From: Vibrio sp. SS-MA-C1-2
GTDB lineage: Bacteria > Pseudomonadota > Gammaproteobacteria > Enterobacterales > Vibrionaceae
Assembly: GCF_021513135.1 (NCBI RefSeq)
Contig: NZ_CP090981.1
Coordinates: forward strand, 2,356,001 to 2,420,000
Direction: 5' to 3'
DNA length: 64,000 nt
Under the pieces are notes generated by a model. That model had not been told where the DNA came from. It made no database searches and saw only the letters and a program-made list of their open reading frames with translations. Shown here in pieces: positions 34,991 through 43,960 of the stretch (the first letter of the stretch is position 1; the number at the start of each line of letters is the position of its first letter). The position numbers and the translations under genes are program-made.

Positions 34991-35905
34991 CTAACGCTCA
35001 GGATGAGAAACAAAGGGAATTTTTTTGAGAAAAATCTTTAGAGCTTGCCAATAAATTCCAATAACTATTTTTACGGTCATCAATGGAATTTGGATCACTT
35101 GTTGTTGAATATTTTTTGTCATTAATGGCTCTCGCTTCATTAAAAGTGTCGCATCAAATCGCTTAACCGACTCTTTTTTATCACCAAATCCATTTAATTT
35201 CGGGTCTATATCATGATTTTCTAAATGGAGGAAAAAATGCTCATCTGGAGACTTTATTTTCCAATGATAGCGCATAGAGAGCTCCATGAAGGGAGAAACA
35301 TGAAATGCTTTGTCGACAATCTGCTCACTATCCATATCAATACGGTAATAATGGCGTTCATTCCAAGGCGTATTACTCACCTCTGCCAACAAGGTCACCA
35401 ACTGATCTTGTCTGTTATAACAATAATAGAGATTGATTGGACTAAAATAGATCCCAAAGCAGCGAACTTGACCGACAAATAGTACCCGACCTTGATTCGA
35501 TTGATGATTTAGCACTATAGAGTGGCTCGTTGCAGGAATTTCTCTAACTTTATTCCAAACCCGTTGTTTTAGACTCAATTCCGTGTTTTTTATCTGGTTA
35601 TCGACAACATAGTCAGATGAATTAAACCATAACGGATTAATTAATCGGTGAAAATAGCTCAATTGATTAGAGAACGAAAGCCAACTAAACCTCTCTCCCT
35701 GATTTTTTTTGTAGTGATCTATCTCATCAAGATCGAGCGCTAGAAAAAACATCGAATATTCAAAGCGGTGTAATTTGGGTAAAAATCGTCGATGGCGAAC
35801 TTTCCCTCGATAGAGACAAGAGTTCCTCCATAACTCATCAGATAAAGTCACTGTCCTTTTAGCTCGACTATCGAGCTGCTGAGTTAACCCTGCTCGACGA
35901 TTCAT
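34991..35905 (-). CDS. DUF1365 family protein
   Basis: This protein has 304 residues from the ATG at 35905 (MNRRAGL); an upstream in-frame start at 35950 would overlap the oxidase gene and is not favoured. DUF1365 motifs are CLYRGKVRHRRFLPKLHRFEYSMFF in outline, FGIYFSPINLYYCY and NTPWNERHYY. The family is always found beside an FAD amine oxidase and a Cfa-type methyltransferase; its activity is unproven. The basic C-terminus contains a hydrophobic stretch (IVIGIYWQALKIFL). Confidence 0.88.
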   Translation of the reverse strand: MNRRAGLTQQLDSRAKRTVTLSDELWRNSCLYRGKVRHRRFLPKLHRFEYSMFFLALDLDEIDHYKKNQGERFSWLSFSNQLSYFHRLINPLWFNSSDYVVDNQIKNTELSLKQRVWNKVREIPATSHSIVLNHQSNQGRVLFVGQVRCFGIYFSPINLYYCYNRQDQLVTLLAEVSNTPWNERHYYRIDMDSEQIVDKAFHVSPFMELSMRYHWKIKSPDEHFFLHLENHDIDPKLNGFGDKKESVKRFDATLLMKREPLMTKNIQQQVIQIPLMTVKIVIGIYWQALKIFLKKIPFVSHPER

Positions 35906-35907
35906 GG

Positions 35908-37194
35908 TTATAAACTCGTATCTGAAAGAGTAAGACCAAAACGCCGACAAATATCTAATGCACTTTTCACCCCGTCTTCATGAAAACCGTTATACCAGTA
36001 CGCTCCTGCAAAATGGGTGTGATTATGACCACATATCTCCTCTCTGCGTTGTTGGGCTGAAATGGTATTTTGATTAAAAACAGGGTGATCATAAAGATAA
36101 CGACCGAGGACTTTATCTGGATCAATTCGATGACCATTATTTAAACTGACACAAAAAGTGGTATGGTCGGTCGTCAATCCTTGCAAAATATTCATATTAT
36201 AAGTGACATAAGTTGGACGACGATTATCAGAAGTATCTAATGAATAATTCCAAGCTGCCCATGCTAATTTCGCTTCAGGTAACAGTGATTCATCGGTATG
36301 GAGCACCACCTCATTCTCTTGATAAGTAAGCATCGAGAGGATCTCATCCTCTAGCTCGCTCTTATCTACTAACATTTTCCGACTTTGATTACTGTGTGAC
36401 GCTAAAATGACCTCATCAAACATTTGCGCTTCATTATCATTGCCATTGATGGTTAATTTGACTTGTCCATTGACTCGCTCAACTTTTGTTACCGCCGAAT
36501 TTAACTGAACAATAGATTCGATATCTTTCAATAAAAGAGGTATATAGGTTTTAGACCCACCAGGAATCACCGACCATTGTGGACGATTAGTAATATCCAA
36601 TAAACCATGATTATAAAAAAACTGAATGAAGAATTTGAGAGGAAAAGCACGCATATCATCCAAACTTGCAGACCAGATAGCGGCACCCATCGGTAAAATA
36701 TAATGCTCAGCAAAATATTGGTTATAATTATGGTTTTCTAGAAAGTCACCAAGGGTAATATTAGTGAGTTGTGAAACTTCACCACTGTTATAAAGTAATT
36801 TACATTGATGATTAAATCGAAGAATAGAACGAATTAAAAACAAGAACTGCGGATTCAATAAATTACTACGCTGAGCAAATAAAGAATTAAGGTTATTTCC
36901 GTTGTACTCTAAACCCGTATGAATATTTTTGACACTGAAACTCATTTCAGTCTCTTGACCTACCAAACCAATTTTCTCTAATAAGCGATTAAAGTTTGGG
37001 TAAGTACGGTCATTAAAGACAATAAATCCAGTATCAATATTCCAATCACGTCCCTCAGCATGGACGGTTTTAGTGGCGGTATGCCCACCAATATAGTCAT
37101 TCGCTTCAAATAATGTCACTGCATGTTGTTTAGATAACAAATGCGCGCAAACTAGACCTGATATTCCACTTCCCACTATCGCAATTTTCTTCAT
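35908..37194 (-). CDS. FAD-dependent amine oxidase-like protein of the ChrR lipid cluster
   Basis: This protein has 428 residues from the ATG at 37194, which overlaps the upstream SDR stop as ATGA and has AGGA 7 nt before it; an upstream start at 37224 is possible but less good. The dinucleotide-binding motif IAIVGSGISGLVCAHLL is at the N-terminus, followed by EANDYIGGHTATK and the amine-oxidase-like FNDRTYPNF and LPMGAAIWS. It probably oxidises a lipid intermediate together with the Cfa enzyme. It is the second gene of the SDR operon. Confidence 0.9.
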   Translation of the reverse strand: MKKIAIVGSGISGLVCAHLLSKQHAVTLFEANDYIGGHTATKTVHAEGRDWNIDTGFIVFNDRTYPNFNRLLEKIGLVGQETEMSFSVKNIHTGLEYNGNNLNSLFAQRSNLLNPQFLFLIRSILRFNHQCKLLYNSGEVSQLTNITLGDFLENHNYNQYFAEHYILPMGAAIWSASLDDMRAFPLKFFIQFFYNHGLLDITNRPQWSVIPGGSKTYIPLLLKDIESIVQLNSAVTKVERVNGQVKLTINGNDNEAQMFDEVILASHSNQSRKMLVDKSELEDEILSMLTYQENEVVLHTDESLLPEAKLAWAAWNYSLDTSDNRRPTYVTYNMNILQGLTTDHTTFCVSLNNGHRIDPDKVLGRYLYDHPVFNQNTISAQQRREEICGHNHTHFAGAYWYNGFHEDGVKSALDICRRFGLTLSDTSL

Positions 37195-37907
37195 TTCTTC
37201 ATCCTGTTGGCTAAATTCGTCCAAAAAAGGCTTGGTAAGTGCGCCATAATTTTTAAGAAGAGAGTAAATCCATAAGGAAAACGGATCTCTTTTTTTCGGC
37301 TAGCTAAACCATCAATAATTGCATTTGCAGCTTCTTGGGCTGTTATTAAGTTTGGCATAGGAAAGTCATTTTTGTCGGTTAATGGCGTTTTGACAAATCC
37401 CGGTGCAATATAGCTAATCTGACAACGCTCAATGGGAATATCTAGTTGTAATGTTTTAGCAAGGTAGTGAATCGCCGCTTTACTGCTACCATAAGCTTCA
37501 GCTCGAGGGAAAGGAACATATGCCGCACTTGAACCCATTAATGAGAGCTGCCCACCTATCTTAATCTTTGGTAGTAGAGCCGCAATAGCGTACCCCACTG
37601 AAATAACATTCGTCTCGATGACACGTTGAAACAGAGCACCATCAAAATTGATCGCATCATTGATATACTCACAATTCCCTGCATTTAAAATCACTAAATC
37701 CAGTTCGGTTTGCTGGGACAATTTCTGTTCTAGTTGAGAATAGTCGGTGAGTTCAATCTGTAATGGTGTCACCGAATAATGATCAACTAAATGATCGAGT
37801 TTAGAAATGTTACGTCCACATGCGATAACTTGGTTGCCTGCTTTACCATACGCTTCAGTTAGCGCCAATCCAATTCCCGATGTTGCTCCAGTGATAAGAA
37901 TTTTCAT
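37191..37907 (-). CDS. Short-chain dehydrogenase/reductase of the ChrR lipid cluster
   Basis: This 238-residue classical SDR has TGATSGIGLALTEAYG at residues 6-21, LNAGN near 76 and the catalytic YGSSK motif (AEAYGSSKAAIHYLAKTL). It is first in the operon SDR-oxidase-DUF1365-cfa-DUF2878/CHI. An ECF-type promoter (TGATCC-N16-CGTTGT) lies 43-70 bp upstream. Substrate is unknown. Translation of the next gene is coupled by an ATGA overlap. Confidence 0.9.
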   Translation of the reverse strand: MKILITGATSGIGLALTEAYGKAGNQVIACGRNISKLDHLVDHYSVTPLQIELTDYSQLEQKLSQQTELDLVILNAGNCEYINDAINFDGALFQRVIETNVISVGYAIAALLPKIKIGGQLSLMGSSAAYVPFPRAEAYGSSKAAIHYLAKTLQLDIPIERCQISYIAPGFVKTPLTDKNDFPMPNLITAQEAANAIIDGLASRKKEIRFPYGFTLFLKIMAHLPSLFWTNLANRMKK

Positions 37908-37949
37908 CTTGGACTCCTCTTACGACGGTGACCCTTTCTCGTTCTTTAA

Positions 37950-37977
37950 ACAACGTAGTCGAACAATAAAAGGATCA
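37950..37977 (-). promoter_or_regulatory. ECF (ChrR-paired sigma) promoter of the SDR operon
   Basis: On the reverse strand TGATCC (37977-37972) and CGTTGT (37955-37950) are separated by 16 bp. The same -35 hexamer, spacing and CGT start of the -10 occur upstream of the sigma gene (39437-39464). TGATCC plus CGT-type -10 is the pattern of RpoE/ChrR (ECF11-type) promoters. Confidence 0.72.
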
Positions 37978-37981
37978 CTTT

Positions 37982-38656
37982 CTAATAAAGCATCGTTGTA
38001 AACGGGTTGATTAACCGATTAACACCTTGAGTAAAAGAGATTGGCGCATTCTGCACTGTGTAGCAAAGACAACCTTCTGTGGTTTTAGGTGAATGACTAC
38101 ATTTTTCATCTAACCAAATAAAGTCACCAGCTTGATATTCACCACACTGATCTCGAAAACTTCCTGACAATAAAAGCGTCAATTCAAATCCTTGATGTGT
38201 GTGTTCAGGAATTGCTTTATTCGCTTCTATATAAAGAAGGTTACTACGCAATAGATTATTTTGATTTAGCGAGGCTCTACTCACTCCTGCGATTTGTTTC
38301 CATTCTTGGATATCGTAATTATTTAGTGCTTTTGGCAAGGAGAAATATTTCCCTTGTACCTTAATTTCTTTAGGTTCTTGAGGTGAAAGTATTGTTGGCT
38401 TTTGCTCCGAAGAGAAAATATCATCAAGCAGAATATCGAAATTAACATCTAAAGCATTCGTTGAAGTTAATGATATGTCATCTTCAGTAAAAAAGGCTTG
38501 ATGTGCTTCCTGCTGGGTAAGGAGTGTGACTTGTTCATTGCACTGTTCACAAAGCTCGCAATGAGCACTCACTGCGATTGCTAAGGATTCATCAAGTTCA
38601 CCTTGCACAAATAATGTTAACAACTCAAAAGTTGGATGATGCTTAATTAAGGCCAT
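37982..38656 (-). CDS. chrR: ChrR-family zinc anti-sigma factor with C-terminal cupin
   Basis: This 224-residue protein has the zinc anti-sigma domain with H6, H32, C36 and C39 (HCELCEQC), matching the His-His-Cys-Cys set of Rhodobacter ChrR. The C-terminal cupin, with its PEHTHQGFE metal motif near 136-144 and a later CSHSP, is the domain needed for the singlet-oxygen response. It overlaps the sigma gene by 14 nt and should hold the sigma factor inactive until stress. Confidence 0.9.
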   Translation of the reverse strand: MALIKHHPTFELLTLFVQGELDESLAIAVSAHCELCEQCNEQVTLLTQQEAHQAFFTEDDISLTSTNALDVNFDILLDDIFSSEQKPTILSPQEPKEIKVQGKYFSLPKALNNYDIQEWKQIAGVSRASLNQNNLLRSNLLYIEANKAIPEHTHQGFELTLLLSGSFRDQCGEYQAGDFIWLDEKCSHSPKTTEGCLCYTVQNAPISFTQGVNRLINPFTTMLY

Positions 38657-39287
38657 AACTTAACTCCTTTCTCAATCGACTCAGCCCTAAACGCAGACGT
38701 GACTTAATTGTACCAAGCGGAAGGTCTAACCGTTCAGCCAACTCCTGTTGAGTTAACCCTTGGAGATAGATACCATCAATAATATGTCGTTGTTCCTGCG
38801 GTAACTGTTGAATTTTATTTTTCAATTCATGAGATTGCTGCCAATCTATTGGTGATTCTTCGACCTTATTTTCATAAAGAGGCCAAATGTCATAACTTAT
38901 ACAATCTTCACGATTACTCTGCATCTTACGCAACATATCGAAACATTGGTTTCGCATGATGGTATAAATCCAACCACCAGCATCACCTCGACTTGCATTA
39001 TATAATGCCGCCTTGTGCCACACCGTCATCATCGTCTCTTGTACTAACTCTTTTGCCATCTGACTATGTTGAAAACGCTTGAGCCCAAATTGATAAATTC
39101 GTCCTGTGGAAAGATGAAAAATCTCGGCAAAAGCTTCCCGATCCTGAAATTCAGCGACCCGCGACAGGAGTTTATTCAATCGCTGTTGTTCATCTTGTTG
39201 ATGATTATCTGAATTGCTTATTGAGTTGGTCATTTTATACTCGATACTAACAACTCTTCGCAATAATGTAGTCGTGTCCATATTCAT
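38643..39287 (-). CDS. ECF RNA polymerase sigma factor (RpoE/ChrR-type)
   Basis: This protein has 214 residues from the ATG at 39287, which is preceded by AGGTGA at 7 nt spacing; a later ATG at 39233 (MTNSISNSDN) is the alternative, and the open frame runs up to 39431 without another convincing start. Region 2 reads AKELVQETMMTVWHKAALYN, region 4 GLTQQELAERLDLPLGTIKSRLRLGLSRLR. It pairs with the adjacent ChrR gene and likely directs transcription of itself and of the SDR operon. Confidence 0.9.
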   Translation of the reverse strand: MNMDTTTLLRRVVSIEYKMTNSISNSDNHQQDEQQRLNKLLSRVAEFQDREAFAEIFHLSTGRIYQFGLKRFQHSQMAKELVQETMMTVWHKAALYNASRGDAGGWIYTIMRNQCFDMLRKMQSNREDCISYDIWPLYENKVEESPIDWQQSHELKNKIQQLPQEQRHIIDGIYLQGLTQQELAERLDLPLGTIKSRLRLGLSRLRKELSYGLN

Positions 39288-39436
39288 CCAGTATTCACCT
39301 CTGTTCAGACTTAGACCTTTGTCACCGACTAGCAACTTCAGTAACATTAGGTATAAATTGAGTTGGCTAGCTATATCAAAGATTTCATTGTGTTTTCCGA
39401 AAACGATGGGTGGAGTAAATTTTAATGACACTAACT

Positions 39437-39464
39437 ATTACGCATTTAAGAGTTAAAAGGATCA
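39437..39464 (-). promoter_or_regulatory. ECF (ChrR-paired sigma) autoregulatory promoter
   Basis: On the reverse strand TGATCC (39464-39459), 16 bp, then CGTAAT (39442-39437). It is about 150 bp upstream of the sigma start and matches the SDR operon motif in both hexamers and spacing, and the spacers both begin TTTTA. Confidence 0.75.
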
Positions 39465-39683
39465 CGCCCTATTTTAAAATTACTTAATTAAAATTAGTCC
39501 TCTTCATATCTTTAAACAAGTTAATGGGTTAACTGTTTACTACACAACCCTCTTTTTACAATTTAGAAATAACGCAAAATGATTTCGGTGAAAAAACGTA
39601 CCCTTCACTTTAATTAATATACGCGTTGAGTGTTTTTAAAAATAAGAACTGAATATGAGTATATACTTGATGATGATTACCCA

Positions 39684-39811
39684 TATACCTAAAATAATTG
39701 GAGTTGGTAGTAGGCGGCAAGTAAGTGAGGCCCCATGAGTATAGGTGTACTCTATGATTGGGGCGAAAGAATACAGCCAGAAACCTAGCGACTTCAAGTA
39801 TGAAGGGTATA
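39684..39811. repeat. ERIC-type repeat, full length (copy B)
   Basis: This 128-bp copy begins TATACCTAAAATAATTGGAG and ends TATGAAGGGTATA. It is inserted in the leader or promoter region of the NTF2-like gene; the ribosome site (AAGAGG) and ATG follow within 25 bp, so its long hairpin would form close to the start codon. Confidence 0.9.
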
Positions 39812-39833
39812 TCAAATTAAAAAAGAGGCTAAC

Positions 39834-40253
39834 ATGAGTAAATTAATTGATGATTTCTGCAAATATTATCAAGATCTCTCAAAAGATAAGATCTCATCGT
39901 TATCTACTTTGTACCAACAAGATGCCGTTTTAGAAGATCCTGTTCATAAACTAACTGGACTGAATAATATCGAAGAATATTTCTCTCGATTATTAGAAAA
40001 TATCTCATACTGTCAATTTGATATTGAGACTATAGTCATTCAAGATCAAACGGCTTTTATTACTTGGGTCATGCGTTTTGCCCACCCTAAAATAAACCAA
40101 GGTAACGAAATTGCAGTCCCCGGAGTTAGTCATCTACTATTTATCGATAAAATCAATTATCACCGAGATTATTATGATTTAGGAGGGATGTTATATGAGC
40201 ATATTCCATTATTAAATATGATTATCAAGAAGATAAAAAGCGGTCTGTCTTAA
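39834..40253 (+). CDS. NTF2/SnoaL-like protein
   Basis: This 139-residue protein has the cone-shaped SnoaL/NTF2 pattern: an N-terminal helix (LIDDFCKYYQDLSKD), LYQQDAVLEDPVHKLTGLNNIEEYF, then strands including FITWVMRFAHPK and HRDYYDLGGMLYE. Such proteins are usually neighbours of ChrR lipid clusters and might bind a lipid-like ligand, but no catalytic residues can be named with confidence. An AAGAGG site precedes the ATG. Confidence 0.8.
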   Translation: MSKLIDDFCKYYQDLSKDKISSLSTLYQQDAVLEDPVHKLTGLNNIEEYFSRLLENISYCQFDIETIVIQDQTAFITWVMRFAHPKINQGNEIAVPGVSHLLFIDKINYHRDYYDLGGMLYEHIPLLNMIIKKIKSGLS

Positions 40254-40297
40254 TCAGTTGATGATTAAAAATGCTAAAACAGACCAAATATTTTTTA
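40242..40297 (+). terminator. Terminator after the NTF2-like gene
   Basis: GGTCTGT (40242-40248) pairs with ACAGACC (40279-40285) around a 30-nt loop, followed by AAATATTTTTT. The first arm overlaps the end of the coding sequence. Stem is short, loop long, so confidence is moderate. Confidence 0.5.
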
Positions 40298-40314
40298 ACT
40301 AGAAACAGATAATA

Positions 40315-40704
40315 CTAGGCTTTTTTCTTATGTTCATCAATTGAGTAAGCACCTGCCCCATTGATAACTAAGAGTAAAAACCCACCAGCCATAGATACAT
40401 TTTTCATAAAGTTTATAAATTGCATTTGATCCGCAAAATCATGATGGAAGATTAATGCCGTTAAAATCGAGTAGCCTGCTAATAAGAATGCCATTAATCG
40501 ACATTTATAACCGACTAATATTAATAAAGAGAAGCCCAATTCTGTAATAATAACTAAAGGTAATAGAAATGTAGGAACGCCCATTGCTGCCATATACCCT
40601 TCAGTAGCACCATACCCCGTTACTTTACCAAAGCCTGAAATAAGAAATAAAAGAACAAGAAGTAGGCGCGCTAAAGGTGATGCTAATTTTAATGAAGTAT
40701 TCAT
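40315..40704 (-). CDS. DoxX family membrane protein
   Basis: This 129-residue protein has four hydrophobic helices typical of DoxX/DoxD (LARLLLVLLFLISGFGKVTGY at the start, then PLVIITELGFSLLILVGYK). The GK following the first helix and a HHDFADQMQFINFMKN segment fit the family. It is an inner-membrane protein linked to redox or thiol metabolism in other organisms. It is divergent from a LysR gene, with a dyad operator in between. Confidence 0.87.
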   Translation of the reverse strand: MNTSLKLASPLARLLLVLLFLISGFGKVTGYGATEGYMAAMGVPTFLLPLVIITELGFSLLILVGYKCRLMAFLLAGYSILTALIFHHDFADQMQFINFMKNVSMAGGFLLLVINGAGAYSIDEHKKKA

Positions 40705-40730
40705 AATGTAATCCTATAAGTGTTTTGTTT

Positions 40731-40758
40731 AATATTCGTAGTTGATGTAGCGAATATT
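40731..40758. promoter_or_regulatory. Likely LysR operator in the doxX-lysR divergent region
   Basis: AATATTCG (40731-40738) is perfectly repeated inverted as CGAATATT (40751-40758) with a 12-bp spacer. It includes T-N11-A-type dyads, the known form of LysR-family sites, and sits 27 bp upstream of the doxX start and about 130 bp upstream of the lysR start. Confidence 0.65.
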
Positions 40759-40888
40759 ACACATTCAGATTAAACTAATAAACAAGCACGATAAGAAGAC
40801 ATTATTCTTGTTTTACGAACAATTAAAAACAACATCAGGGTTCGATAAAAAGATGCTCATTGATGCTAACAGTAAGGGTTTATAATCT

Positions 40889-41791
40889 ATGGGCGAATTA
40901 GAGTACATGCGGTTGTTTATTACCATTGTTGAATCCGGCAGTATTACCAAGGCTGCGGAACAACTTGATATGGCAAAATCTGTGGTCAGTAAACGATTAA
41001 GTGAACTAGAAGAGAACTTAAAGTGTAAACTAATTAATCGTACAACTCGTACATCAAGTCTGACCGATGCCGGGGAATTCTACCTCCAACGAGCACATCA
41101 AATCCTTTCTGACGTCACTCAACTAAATGAAGCGGTTGTTTTAGAACAAACCTCCGTGAAAGGAATATTGCGTATCTCTGCTCCCTTAGTCTTTGGATTA
41201 GAGCACTTAGCGCCAGCTTTTGATCTTTTTTATAAAAAATATCCGGATATACAATTGGATATCGACTTTTCAGATACAAAAATAGACTTAGTTAAAGAGG
41301 GCTATGATCTTGCCTTTAGAATTGGAATATTAGAAGACTCTTCTCTTAGATTTAAGCGTATAGCACCAGTGAGTTTTAAAATTTGTGCGACAAAAAAATA
41401 TTTAGACCAACATGGATACCCTGAAACTATTGAAGAATTTAAGCAGCATCATTTAGTCAAATATTCATTAGTCAAGCGTGCTGGTTATACGGTTCATGAT
41501 AAAGATGATCGTGAATATACACTAAAGGGTAAAATTAATATTTACGCCAACAATGGGACCTTCTTAAAAATGATGGTTCTTAACCATCACGGTATATCCG
41601 CATTTCCAACATTTAATGTGTGGCAAGAAATCAAAGATAAGAAGCTCATCGAAATCATGCCAAACTATAAAATTAAACGTACCCATGCCTATATTGTCTA
41701 TCCAAATAGTCGTTACCTCCCCCATAAAAATCGAGTTTTCATTGATTTTATTCAACAGTATTTTAGTGGCACACCTTATTGGGAGAGTTAA
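40889..41791 (+). CDS. LysR family transcriptional regulator
   Basis: This 300-residue protein has an N-terminal HTH (MRLFITIVESGSITKAAEQLDMAKSVVSKRLSELEENL in outline) and the LysR effector domain, of the CrgA/DsdC-like branch with the RTTRTSSLTDAG motif. It is divergent from the DoxX gene, which it probably controls through the 40731-40758 operator. Its stop lies only 3 bp from the end of the convergent patatin-hydrolase fusion. Confidence 0.9.
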   Translation: MGELEYMRLFITIVESGSITKAAEQLDMAKSVVSKRLSELEENLKCKLINRTTRTSSLTDAGEFYLQRAHQILSDVTQLNEAVVLEQTSVKGILRISAPLVFGLEHLAPAFDLFYKKYPDIQLDIDFSDTKIDLVKEGYDLAFRIGILEDSSLRFKRIAPVSFKICATKKYLDQHGYPETIEEFKQHHLVKYSLVKRAGYTVHDKDDREYTLKGKINIYANNGTFLKMMVLNHHGISAFPTFNVWQEIKDKKLIEIMPNYKIKRTHAYIVYPNSRYLPHKNRVFIDFIQQYFSGTPYWES

Positions 41792-41794
41792 GCA

Positions 41795-43706
41795 TTACTC
41801 TTTATCGTATTGATTAAAAAAATGAAAAATTTCATTTAACGCTTTATTTCTACATTGATCTTTATCGATTAATATATCGTGAAATGCGTCTTCTATCTCC
41901 ATTATTTGGCTCGTTTGACATTGTTCATTGAATTTATCTTGTGCTTTGTTATCAACCACTGAATCATTCGTTGCTTGCAAGATCAAGGTTGGCGTATCAA
42001 CCTTTTCTGCATTTTGAATACATTGCTTGCCTGCTTTGATTGATTCACTGACCCAGCGAGCACTTGGCCCCTCTAATTTAAGGTGACTATTATTTTTATA
42101 AAGCTCTTTAAAGAGTTTATATCTAATTTTACTTTGAGTGAGAACATTCTTTTCAAATGGAGCATGTTTATATTGAATAGCACCTAATGCATAATTTGGC
42201 TTTTTAGTGAAATATTCAAATATATTCAGAGCTGGCTTTTTTATTACCGAAGCCGCTTTTGGGATGACCACTCCAAACATTGGTGCACTTAAAATCATCG
42301 CATCGATACTGTTTTCAAACAGTGTCACATATTTTGTCGTAACAACCCCACCCATAGAGTGTCCAAGAAGATAACACTTTCCATCAATATTTGGGTAGAC
42401 TACTTTTTCCATAAATATGTATAAATCCATTACATAATCAGCAAAGTCATCAACATGCCCTAACTCTGGATTGGTTGTGAAGCGATCAGATTCGCCTTGA
42501 CCTCGATGATCATAAGTATAAATATTATAGTGTTCACTAAGCTCTAAAATTAACTCTTGGTATTTCCAAAAGCTCTCATTTCGACCATTAACAATAACAA
42601 TCGTATCTTTTTTATTTTGTGGGTTTATTCGTAACCAACGAACTTTCACTTTATCAACACCAATAAATTCACCTTTTTCGGCCGTCTGCCAAAGAAAGTT
42701 TATATGATCTTTAATATTACTAATCAAGCTTTGCTCATTGGTAATTAATGGCAACAGATTGTTTTTTACATTCAAATTAGAATTAGTGAGGTGCAGCTTT
42801 TTGGCTACAGTGGAAAGAAAAAACTGCCCCATTCTCTTGCCTAATAAATAATCAGAATGAAGATCTTTTTTACTGGAAGAAAGAACATGAGACCGTAATT
42901 TTCTCCGTGGGTAGATCTCATAAATATTGACATCTTCAGGGGGATTTTTTAAAAATTGCTGACTATTAATATAGTTGTTTTCATGGGTCATTAACATCTC
43001 AGCTAATTTGGGGATTTTCTTACCTAAGAGGTTAAATTTAGTCAGGAATCGAACCCAATCATGACTACTTGTATCATCTTCATGAATACTGCGAATAACA
43101 ACAATGTGTTTATAGCCTTGACGATATGCTTCTTCCGCTGGAATTGCTGAAGAAACACCACCATCAACCCAAGGATGATTATCAATCATTACTTGTTGAT
43201 TACTCACTAAAGGTATTGCCGATGTCGCTTTCAAAGCATCTTGCCAACGGACATGATTAATATCAAAAAATTTGGTTTCTAAGGTTTCCGCATGAGAAGC
43301 TGTTGCTAAAAATGTTTTACTTTTTAGTTGCTCCCTCCCTCGTCCCCAACTCAAAGGAAAACGATTTTCTGTCTGTTCAATCAAATAGTCTAAGTCCATT
43401 CCAACTTTTTTAAGTAGATACTTATTAAGATCAAAAAATTCAGGGTGACGGCTCACTTTAGTGATCATATTATAAGCATGACCTTGATCTTCGCAGACAT
43501 AGGAGGCCAGATTCAATGAACCTGCAGAGACACCAATTAATAACGAGAATGGATTAAAATTTGCTTCAAGAAAGGTATCTAAAACGCCAGCAGAAAAGAT
43601 AGTACGCTGCCCCCCCTTCAACGATTAAAGCTATCTTATCTATATCTTGCTCAAACAGTTTAAGAATATCAAAACTATGTTGATTAATTGTATAATGCGC
43701 GCCCAA
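41795..43706 (-). pseudogene. YjjU-like patatin phospholipase fused to an alpha/beta hydrolase, frameshifted in a G7 tract
   Basis: The 608-residue frame from 43621 begins inside the oxyanion loop (GGQRTIFSAGVLDTFLEANF), with the patatin nucleophile in GVSAG and the aspartate in DGGVSSAIP. The upstream frame, from a possible TTG at 43706 with AAGGGG before it, encodes the missing strand DKIALIVEGG. E. coli YjjU reads RIALVCEGGGQRGIFTAGVLD, so nine Gs are expected between GAA and CAG; only seven are present at 43610-43616. The C-terminal 300 residues are a lysophospholipase-like alpha/beta hydrolase (nucleophile elbow GHSMGG). Either an inactivated or slippage-prone gene, or a homopolymer error. 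The fusion of YjjU and PldB-like domains is unusual. Confidence 0.82.
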
Positions 43707-43960
43707 AATAACCCCTTACCTATTTTTTGAGAATCATTGATTAAATATCTCACTCTCTACGACTAGTGCTTAATTATAGTAATTAATTAGATAATTTATC
43801 ACTCAAATATTTTTAATCTCCATTTAAGGTAAGATAAATCTATTCTTCCACTCATCTAGAATAACGGTTAATTAAAAAACTAAAATTAGTAATTTTAACA
43901 TTTGAAAAACGATAATTTCACATCTAAGTTTAAGTAACTTAAATAGTAGAGTGTACGCAT

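Larger units (their letters stand above)
39288..39833. other. Divergent region between ECF sigma gene and NTF2-like gene
   Basis: This 546-bp region contains the ECF promoter at 39437-39464 and ERIC copy B at 39684-39811, which ends only 22 bp before the NTF2-like start codon. No second ECF-type motif was found facing the + strand gene. The remainder shows nothing recognisable. Confidence 0.6.
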
